NCBI GenBank assembly: GCA_905201505.1
Contig: CAJKOJ010000058.1
Location: forward strand, 1-11,960
DNA from: an uncultured Eubacteriales bacterium
GTDB lineage: Bacteria > Bacillota > Clostridia > Lachnospirales > CAG-274
Direction of reading: 5' to 3'
Length of the DNA stretch: 11,960 nucleotides
The notes under the pieces were generated by a model that saw only the letters and a list, made by a program, of their open reading frames with translations, was not told the DNA's origin and ran no database searches. Numbering within the stretch: position 1 is the first letter of the stretch; each line of letters opens with the position of its first letter. Positions 1 through 6,356 of the stretch are shown here, piece by piece. Both the position numbers and the translations under genes were made by a program.

Positions 1-68
1 AGTTGAACCTTACTTTTTATTTTTATCTGTTACCTATCTATTGTACCTCAACATTTCTAAAATATTTT

Positions 69-878
69 TTAGCAATTTAACTCGTTAAATTTTTCACCAA
101 TTTTCTGACCCATTTTAACAGGATATTCTTCGATACTGTTTAAAATGTGGCTGCTAATTTTTATGGTATTTTCTTTAAATAACAGCACAATTGTTGAGCC
201 ACCAAATTCAAATCTGCCCTTTTCCTCTCCCCTTGCAAAAGTGTATTGTTTATGATAGTTACATATTCTTCCTACCATCATAGCACCTATCTCCATATAT
301 ATAACCTTTCCAAAGTTCCGCGTTTCAAGTACCGTATACTCTCTTGTATTCATTTTATAAACCGGCACATTTTCAACAGCAAAGGGTTGTACAGTATGGT
401 ACACACCTTTAATACGTATATTTTCGCCTTTATTTCCATTGTCAATATAACAATATCTGTGATAATGACTTGGTGTCAGTCTAAAAACAAGGCATTTTCC
501 GCCTTTATAATTCTCGGCGAGTTTTTCATTTTGTAAAAGAGTACCTACTGTGTACCTTGAATTTTTAATATCCAAAACTGTATTCCTGTCAATGTCATAA
601 ACGCTTAATAACCCATCGCAAGGGCTTATAAGAACATTATCATTTTTATTTACAGGTCTTGCACCATCTTTAATTTTTCTCGTAAAAAATTCATTAAAGC
701 TTTTCCATTTTTCAATTTTAAAATCATTTAAGTCTATTTTTCCTTTTTTTATAAATGGCTTTACAAAAACAACAGACAGCCTGCTGTCAAGCAGTCTGCC
801 TGCAATTTTAGATATAAAAGGCAATGTCATAAATTTTATAATAATTCTTCCCCACACTGTCTTATATAACCTTACCAT
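69..878 (-). CDS. psd: Phosphatidylserine decarboxylase proenzyme
   Basis: Decarboxylates phosphatidylserine to phosphatidylethanolamine at the cytoplasmic face of the membrane. The family is made as a proenzyme that cuts itself and turns a serine into a pyruvoyl group. The cleavage motif is visible as GGST with Ser228 as the predicted pyruvoyl residue, which gives a large beta chain and a 42-residue alpha chain. The other expected active-site elements are SPCDG (Asp88) and the SHYHR segment (His138/His140). At 269 residues it has the usual bacterial length. The start ATG (876-878) has a strong GGAGGGAG site (885-892) six bases upstream and overlaps the end of pssA by 7 bases, so translation is probably coupled. 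GGST instead of the LGST of E. coli is common in Clostridia. Last gene of the three-gene lipid operon; no convincing terminator is seen in the 68 bases that follow. Confidence 0.96.
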   Translation of the reverse strand: MVRLYKTVWGRIIIKFMTLPFISKIAGRLLDSRLSVVFVKPFIKKGKIDLNDFKIEKWKSFNEFFTRKIKDGARPVNKNDNVLISPCDGLLSVYDIDRNTVLDIKNSRYTVGTLLQNEKLAENYKGGKCLVFRLTPSHYHRYCYIDNGNKGENIRIKGVYHTVQPFAVENVPVYKMNTREYTVLETRNFGKVIYMEIGAMMVGRICNYHKQYTFARGEEKGRFEFGGSTIVLLFKENTIKISSHILNSIEEYPVKMGQKIGEKFNELNC

Positions 879-1507
879 ACAATTCTCCCTCCAAATCTGT
901 AAAAAAGGAAAAATATTGCTACACCAAAAAGGGCACAGGCAAGCATACCATAAAAATATGGTTTTTTAATTTTAACCTTGCTTATAAAAGCAATTCCTAC
1001 CACAAGAAGACAAACACTGTAAAGCCTTACCATTGAAAATTTTGTAGGAATATCAAGAAGTAAAAATGTCGGCAAAAGTATAGCAATTGACGTTACAGGC
1101 AGTCCTGTATAGTATTTTCTTTTTTCATCAGTACCCTTAGTTCTGTTAATTTCCTGTACATTAAAATACCCAAGTCTTATAACAGCAGCAAGAGCATAAA
1201 AACCCATAACCAAAGTTCCCTGTAAACTTTTAATCCCTATAGAAAATCCTATTACAACAGGAAAAATACCAAAACATACAAGGTCACACAAGGAATCAAT
1301 TTGTATACCAAAGGATTTTTCATCCTCAGTTCTGTTCTTCTTAGTTCTCGCAATAGTTCCGTCAAACATATCACAAAGTCCGCACAGCATTAGACAGAGC
1401 ACAGCTACCCTTGGATTTTGCTGTAAAGCCTGCATCATTCCAAAAACAGCTGATAACAGCCCTATATATGTTAAAATCACAGTATAATTATAATATCCCA
1501 ACATCAT
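872..1507 (-). CDS. pssA: CDP-diacylglycerol-serine O-phosphatidyltransferase
   Basis: Makes phosphatidylserine from CDP-diacylglycerol and L-serine, with loss of CMP, feeding the Psd reaction next door. The CDP-alcohol phosphatidyltransferase signature is complete: D46-x2-D49-G50-x2-A53-R54-x12-G67-x3-D71-x3-D75, the four aspartates being the metal and catalytic residues of the family. The x12 spacing (usually x8) is typical of the Gram-positive PssA subgroup. Several hydrophobic segments follow (about residues 80-115 and 135-205), as expected for an integral membrane enzyme of about 210 residues. Two ATG codons (1505-1507 and 1502-1504) lie after a GGGGGG run (1511-1516); the second has the better spacing (6 versus 3 bases), so the protein may start one codon later. 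The gene overlaps the upstream membrane-protein gene by 20 bases and psd by 7. The serine specificity is inferred from subgroup resemblance and from the psd neighbour. Confidence 0.94.
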   Translation of the reverse strand: MMLGYYNYTVILTYIGLLSAVFGMMQALQQNPRVAVLCLMLCGLCDMFDGTIARTKKNRTEDEKSFGIQIDSLCDLVCFGIFPVVIGFSIGIKSLQGTLVMGFYALAAVIRLGYFNVQEINRTKGTDEKRKYYTGLPVTSIAILLPTFLLLDIPTKFSMVRLYSVCLLVVGIAFISKVKIKKPYFYGMLACALFGVAIFFLFYRFGGRIVW

Positions 1508-2576
1508 TATCCCCCCTATTAAAGAGCAAGTCCTTTAAAAATCTGCATAATATATAAATTGTACTTACAACAAACGGCAAATAAAAATTAATGCCTCTTA
1601 CAAGGAGCAGTGCCGGATAAACCAGTAATTTGCCAAACACAGCATCATACAAAAGAATAAATACACTTTCACTCACTCCTACAGCACCGGGCAGTGGCAT
1701 CATTTCTACTGACAAGGACATTACAATCTGTATTGCCAATATCTGAAACAAAGATGTACCCCTTAATCCAAAAGATTTATATACAAAATATGTTATTATC
1801 AGCAGACATACTCTCTGCAGCAAAAGCACAGCAAACATCTTTAATACAACTGCAGGATTTCCTTTAAAAAAATCTGCACACTGTCCATATTTTGTTTTTT
1901 GCTCAACAACTTTAGCCATAAATACATCTGCATTTTTTATTATACGCAGTTTCAAAAGTATTACAAGCACAACCTTTTCTATTACCCAAAACAGATTGTT
2001 TGAAAACATAAGTAAAAGCAGCATTCCCACAAAAACTATATTTATAAAAACACCCAGATACAATAAAAACCTTACATACCCAATAATGCTGAATACATAA
2101 CTAAAACTGCACATAAGAAAAGTTCCGCCCATAAATAAAAGTCCTATTTTATATAAAGCCGTAACAGCCATAAGAACCATTGCAATATCCGCAAATTTAT
2201 ATTTATCAGACTTCATAGCAATTGCAACCATCGGCTGCCCGCCCGTATTTGACGGTGTTATTCCGCTGAAATAAATTTCTGTAAGTGAATATTTAAAACA
2301 TCGCCTGTAAGGCATTTTATACCCCATTGAATTGACAGGTACTTTTATTGCATAGCCACCAAGGAATACATATAATGTAATAGCTGATATTGCAGCAACC
2401 AGGTACCACTTATTTACACTCTTTATAATATTCTTTATTTCTGACAAATCCTGATTTCTGAATAAAAATTTAAAAGTCAGTATAATAAGCACCAGCATTA
2501 TAATCATAAGTGCTATATTTCTCAAGGCTTTGCTTTTTTCACTTTTACCCTTCACAAAATCCCACCAATCAAACAA
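1488..2576 (-). CDS. UPF0104/YbhN-type membrane protein, putative lipid flippase
   Basis: A multipass membrane protein resembling the lysylphosphatidylglycerol synthase transmembrane-region family (UPF0104, YbhN/AglD-like), which is related to the flippase half of MprF. Family hallmarks are TPSNTGGQP (residues 107-115), the PLPGAVGVSE segment (294-303) and a conserved-looking Arg327 before the last membrane span. There is no MprF-type synthase domain, so it is not a lysyl-PG synthase. About seven to eight hydrophobic spans can be read. As first gene of an operon with pssA and psd it is a candidate for moving PS or PE between leaflets, but this is inference. The start is uncertain. The coordinates given use a TTG at 2576 with no visible ribosome site; an in-frame GTG at 2555 (codon 8) has GGTGGG (2561-2566) five bases upstream and suits the promoter at 2586-2614 better. 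The end overlaps pssA by 20 bases. Confidence 0.88.
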   Translation of the reverse strand: MFDWWDFVKGKSEKSKALRNIALMIIMLVLIILTFKFLFRNQDLSEIKNIIKSVNKWYLVAAISAITLYVFLGGYAIKVPVNSMGYKMPYRRCFKYSLTEIYFSGITPSNTGGQPMVAIAMKSDKYKFADIAMVLMAVTALYKIGLLFMGGTFLMCSFSYVFSIIGYVRFLLYLGVFINIVFVGMLLLLMFSNNLFWVIEKVVLVILLKLRIIKNADVFMAKVVEQKTKYGQCADFFKGNPAVVLKMFAVLLLQRVCLLIITYFVYKSFGLRGTSLFQILAIQIVMSLSVEMMPLPGAVGVSESVFILLYDAVFGKLLVYPALLLVRGINFYLPFVVSTIYILCRFLKDLLFNRGDNDVGIL

Positions 2577-2585
2577 TCTATATAC

Positions 2586-2614
2586 ATATTACCACAATTT
2601 TTAAATTTTCTCAA
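2586..2614 (-). promoter_or_regulatory. Candidate sigma-A promoter of the lipid operon
   Basis: On the minus strand, TTGAGA (2609-2614) is followed after 17 bases by TAATAT (2586-2591) preceded by TGG, an extended -10 form. Transcription would begin near 2579, leaving about 24 bases before the GTG at 2555. A second possible extended -10, TGG-TAAAAT (2653-2661), lies further upstream without a clear -35. The prediction is by eye. Confidence 0.45.
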
Positions 2615-2722
2615 CATATATTATACATTCATTCCAAAACCCTTAATTACAAATTTTACCATAATCCCAAACTTTATATCTATCTTTAACTTTTTCTTAT
2701 TCCTTTTTAGTTTTACAATTTT

Positions 2723-2740
2723 TTACGTCCCTCTTACGTC
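2723..2740. repeat. Short direct repeat TTACGTC with 11-base period
   Basis: TTACGTC occurs at 2723-2729 and 2734-2740, exactly 11 bases (one helical turn) apart, and a related TCCGTC lies at 2753-2758. It sits in the 282-base gap between the PL1 lyase gene and the lipid operon, about 140 bases upstream of the candidate operon promoter. It could be a tandem operator, or chance in an AT-rich gap. Apart from this repeat, the promoter and the terminator, I see nothing else in the gap. Confidence 0.25.
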
Positions 2741-2795
2741 TGTTTTACAGCATCCGTCTTTCTACATATATATTTATATTTTTACAATTTATCAA

Positions 2796-2831
2796 AACCC
2801 CCTGAACAAATACAAATTTGTTCAGGGGGTT
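2796..2831 (-). terminator. Strong intrinsic terminator after the PL1 lyase gene
   Basis: A perfect 16-base-pair stem (arms 2796-2811 and 2816-2831, including a CCCCC/GGGGG block) closes a four-base loop. Read on the minus strand the hairpin starts 28 bases after the lyase stop codon and ends in TTTT. It separates the lyase transcript from the lipid operon. Confidence 0.85.
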
Positions 2832-2858
2832 AATAAATCAGTCAATATAAATATTTAC

Positions 2859-5800
2859 TTATTTTGCAGAAAATTCATAAGAACTATCAAGTGCTTTCTG
2901 TAAAATCTGTGCAACATCTTTACTTGTTATCTCATTACTTCCTGAAACCTTAGCCATTTCTATTTGTTCGGCTGTAAGTGTTGACTTTTCAGGAGTTAAT
3001 ACATACTCTAATACTTCAGCAGCATCGAGTACAGTAACTTTTCCGTCACTATCCACATCACCGCTGCCAATTTCAACCTTATTCTCAACAAGTGAAATAT
3101 TACTGAACTTAGTTGCATTGTATTTAACAAGTGACATTGTATCCTGAGCTGCATCAGTAGCAAATCCCACATAAGCAGTCTCCGGCAAACTTGTTGTAAA
3201 TGAATCCATCTTATACCAATTTAAACCATCAAGCGAAGCTGAAAGAGTAACAACCTGACCCTTTCTCTCAATTCTTGCAAAACCATGATTAGATTCCTTA
3301 TCAATTCTTACAATAGGTACACCAAGCATATTATTAGTGTATCCCACAGGTCCTCCGTCAGAAATTCTCATCATTGTTCTTACATTTTTAGCCTTGACAT
3401 CTGCTCCTGATATATCTTTAAAGCCTGTATAGTCTTCACCTTTAATATAAGTAAGTGATGCCATATAGAATTCACTAACAGGATCAAGGCTGCCTCTTAT
3501 CATAAGTCCTGACTGCTGTAAGTAGTCAAGCTTAGCAAGATTATCAATCTCAGCAGTAAGTGTAAAGTCGCCTGTTACTTCTTTATAATTAAAGTGGAAA
3601 GCATCAGGAGCCTGCTTAGAGCTTGTATTTAATATACCAATATGACCGGCACCAGAAGATACAAGGGTATTACTTTCAGAATCATAGTAATCTCCGCCCT
3701 TAGCCCCAACTGCACCAATATCCTCAGATTTAAAACCGTCTAAGTTACTATTCTGACTGCTTTCAACAACAGTAATAAGGTAAGGAGTAGAAATACCATT
3801 TCCCTTATTTCCTTTTACACTTACAGCCAAATTATATACACCTGGCTCAACGTCATCAGGAATTGTAAATTTATCTGTATTTTCAGCAATCACCTTATCG
3901 TTTAATAAAATCTTAAAACTGTCATAAGCACCTTCAACGCTCTTTGCAATACTGTACTCTGCACCCTTAGTCAGTGTATAGTTATCTTGAGCATTTGTTA
4001 CTGCATTATCACCGCTTAAACCATTTAATTTTACAACAGGATTTTCAGGAGCAGTAAGAGTAACTGTACTTTCTTCCCACTCACCTAAAAGGTCGTTAGC
4101 ATAAACTTCTACATTAGTATATCCACAGTAAGATTTTGTTTCATCTGTTACAATAGCAACTGCGTCACTTTTATCATTAGGATTAAGTCCGTGAGAAGTT
4201 TCCCATTCATCAGGTATACCATCATTGTCTGTATCAGTAAGTGCAGCAACACTTTCAAATGTACCGATACCGCCTGCTTCAAACTGGTCATTTATATATC
4301 TGCCTGTACCTGTTTTTACTTCATTTACAAGTCTTGCATCCTGTGCATCTCTTGCATAACTTGCACCAACATTATCCATAACCTTTTTATATGCCTCATC
4401 AGCACTTGTTGCATTGTATGGGTTAACAAGCTTAACAGGAGCAGTAAGTATATATGGATTTGAAATATCGTAGAAGCCAAGAGTATTATCTGCTGTAACT
4501 TCAGCACTTGAAGTCATTACATTATCCTTAAAGTAATACTTACTTGTCACACCGTCAACATCAAATATTCTTGTATTAACTTTTTCAAGAGTATTTGGTC
4601 CCGGTTTATAATAGTTGCCTACTATATTAGTATTTCCGCTTCCTCTTTCACCGCCGTATCCTGAGTTATGTCCCCAGTTGTATATTACATTGTTAGAGAA
4701 TTCAAGCTTATTTCCATAATTGATATTGTTATATGTAAATCCGCCTTCAAATCTTGGATTTCTTGTACCATGGTTTGCCCAAAGGTTATGTGTATATGAA
4801 ACATCTGAACCATTAAGTATAGAACCCATACCATGCTTAGCTTCACTTTCACCTGAAATAATTTCGGCATCAGAATTATTTATACCGTTTTTATCAGGGA
4901 AGGCCATACTATTTGCAATAATATTATACTGAATACTTGAGTTAATAATTTCCTTAGCTGTAAAACACTCATCAACACCCCAGCTGAAAGTACAATGGTC
5001 AATTACAATATTTTCACCTGTAGCAGTTGCCGCATCCTGGTCATATCCCTCTCCCAAACGGAAACGAATATATCTTGCAATTATATTTTCACCGTTAAAT
5101 TTAGCTGAACCGCCATAAATTGTAATGCCTTCTCCCGGTGCTGTCTGACCAAGAATTGTGGTATTGCTTCCAATATTAAATCTTCTTGCACTCTTGCTTG
5201 CATTTGGGTCAATATTTATTACGCCGTTTACTGCAAAAGTTATAATTCTAGGATATACTTTATCTCCGTCTGTTCTGTCACGTCTTTCAAGTCCATATCT
5301 TAAAGAACCTGGCTCAGGAGCAGAAACAGAATCTGAAAGATTTGTTACAACATATACATCAGCAGGCTTGTCCGCTGTTCCTCTACCTCCCTGGGCATAC
5401 TTACCGCCGCCCTCAACTGTAGGGAATGCAGGATATTTAACAGCACCCTTAGGAGTTGTGATTGTAGTTGTAAATTCCTTAAAGTTTTCACTTGTATTTG
5501 CCGCATTTGTTGCAGTAACTCTTATCAGATATTCTGTGTCATCTTCAAAACTACCTGTAAGAGCTTCTACATACTGATCTTCAAGGAAGAAAGTATTTCT
5601 TGCATCCGGCTTAAATGTACCGTCATCCTGTACTCTGTAAAGTTTCTTACCATGATTTACAGAAGTAAGCATATGATCCAATGTCCAATTCTGTCCATCC
5701 TTAGAATACTCAATTTTATATGCAGTAGCAAAACTAGTAGCAACTACTGTATCATCAACATAAGCATCCTTAATTTTTTCATTTGTCTTAGGATCAACGC

Positions 5801-6194
5801 AGACAACAGGATACTTTGCCTCCTTATTAGTCATACCAAAAAGAACATTACAGTCGCCTGTATTAAGCTGTGTAGGATTACCAGTATGACTTCCGTCTAT
5901 TTTCCAACCCGGATACTCAATAATCATACCCTGTGTAGGATAAGTCCATCCGCCTTTAGGGTCCCCCCACTGAGAGTTTGACTCCAGAGGATTTGCATCT
6001 ATAAGCTTACCCTCCTTATCAACAGCCGGCCAGGTAATAACTACCTTTTCCCCTTCAATACTTGCTTCAAGATCTGTAGTTTTTCTGTAATTATAACTAC
6101 CGTCTTCCACACTGTATCTTGCAAAAACATTTACACTTGTCAGTGTAAAAACCATAACCAAAGCCAAAGCTAAGGCTATCAACCTCTTCATCAT
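2859..6194 (-). CDS. Secreted multimodular pectate lyase, PL1 family, with dockerin-like C-terminus
   Basis: Cleaves polygalacturonate by beta-elimination outside the cell. Modules in order: signal peptide (1-25, cut near VFA-RY); FN3-like region (about 40-248) that seems split by a long insertion; PL1 beta-helix (about 255-600) with VIDHCTFSWGVDE (397-409) and RNPRFEG (478-484), Arg481 being the likely catalytic base; calcium-loop segment DTDNDGIPDEWE (654-665) as in thrombospondin type 3 repeats; Ig-like module (about 715-812); DUF1349/concanavalin-like module (about 820-1037), possibly sugar-binding; and a dockerin-like end (1045-1111). Dockerin repeat 1 is intact (Asp1046, 1048, 1050, 1057) while repeat 2 has lost most calcium ligands. 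The first ATG (6192-6194) has AAAGGAGA nine bases upstream and is preferred over the second ATG. It has its own promoter and terminator. Lyase assignment is firm; pectate versus pectin preference and the accessory module names are inferred. Confidence 0.93.
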   Translation of the reverse strand: MMKRLIALALALVMVFTLTSVNVFARYSVEDGSYNYRKTTDLEASIEGEKVVITWPAVDKEGKLIDANPLESNSQWGDPKGGWTYPTQGMIIEYPGWKIDGSHTGNPTQLNTGDCNVLFGMTNKEAKYPVVCVDPKTNEKIKDAYVDDTVVATSFATAYKIEYSKDGQNWTLDHMLTSVNHGKKLYRVQDDGTFKPDARNTFFLEDQYVEALTGSFEDDTEYLIRVTATNAANTSENFKEFTTTITTPKGAVKYPAFPTVEGGGKYAQGGRGTADKPADVYVVTNLSDSVSAPEPGSLRYGLERRDRTDGDKVYPRIITFAVNGVINIDPNASKSARRFNIGSNTTILGQTAPGEGITIYGGSAKFNGENIIARYIRFRLGEGYDQDAATATGENIVIDHCTFSWGVDECFTAKEIINSSIQYNIIANSMAFPDKNGINNSDAEIISGESEAKHGMGSILNGSDVSYTHNLWANHGTRNPRFEGGFTYNNINYGNKLEFSNNVIYNWGHNSGYGGERGSGNTNIVGNYYKPGPNTLEKVNTRIFDVDGVTSKYYFKDNVMTSSAEVTADNTLGFYDISNPYILTAPVKLVNPYNATSADEAYKKVMDNVGASYARDAQDARLVNEVKTGTGRYINDQFEAGGIGTFESVAALTDTDNDGIPDEWETSHGLNPNDKSDAVAIVTDETKSYCGYTNVEVYANDLLGEWEESTVTLTAPENPVVKLNGLSGDNAVTNAQDNYTLTKGAEYSIAKSVEGAYDSFKILLNDKVIAENTDKFTIPDDVEPGVYNLAVSVKGNKGNGISTPYLITVVESSQNSNLDGFKSEDIGAVGAKGGDYYDSESNTLVSSGAGHIGILNTSSKQAPDAFHFNYKEVTGDFTLTAEIDNLAKLDYLQQSGLMIRGSLDPVSEFYMASLTYIKGEDYTGFKDISGADVKAKNVRTMMRISDGGPVGYTNNMLGVPIVRIDKESNHGFARIERKGQVVTLSASLDGLNWYKMDSFTTSLPETAYVGFATDAAQDTMSLVKYNATKFSNISLVENKVEIGSGDVDSDGKVTVLDAAEVLEYVLTPEKSTLTAEQIEMAKVSGSNEITSKDVAQILQKALDSSYEFSAK

Positions 6195-6226
6195 AAATTT
6201 TATCTCCTTTCTTTTTTTATATAAAT

Positions 6227-6255
6227 ATTATACCATACAAGGCAAAAAATGAAAA
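6227..6255 (-). promoter_or_regulatory. Candidate promoter of the PL1 lyase gene
   Basis: On the minus strand TATAAT (6227-6232) is preceded by TGG, making a consensus extended -10. TTTTCA (6250-6255) lies 17 bases upstream as a weak -35. Predicted start near 6220 leaves a leader of about 25 bases containing the ribosome site. No obvious cre-like or other operator was seen in the 6195-6302 gap. Confidence 0.6.
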
Positions 6256-6302
6256 GTAATAATATGTTAATTTTATTAACTTTACTCTTGATTTTTCTAA
6301 AT

Positions 6303-6333
6303 AAAATAAGCAGACATTAAATCTGCTTATTTT
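6303..6333 (-). terminator. Intrinsic terminator after the PL9 lyase gene
   Basis: Perfect 12-base-pair stem (6303-6314 with 6322-6333) closing a seven-base loop, core AGCAGA/TCTGCT, with A-rich and T-rich flanks. It begins 23 bases after the minus-strand stop codon at 6357. Its T-rich tails are nearly symmetrical, but no plus-strand gene ends here. Confidence 0.8.
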
Positions 6334-6356
6334 AAACATTTATATAAAGTCACATA

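Noticed and set aside
1..10. Minus-strand AGGTTCAACT resembling a tRNA T-loop
   Set aside because: The bases that would hold the anticodon arm (about 11-75) are AT-rich and do not fold like a tRNA.
57..72. CTAAAA/TTTTAG hairpin at the psd stop codon
   Set aside because: Six pairs, nearly all A-T, overlapping the stop codon; too weak to call a terminator.
246..536. 96-codon plus-strand open frame antisense to psd
   Set aside because: Composition is a mirror of psd; no ribosome site or motif supports it.
5158..5577. 139-codon open frame on the plus strand, antisense to the PL1 lyase gene
   Set aside because: It lies wholly within a clear coding region, has no good ribosome site and shows no protein-family pattern.
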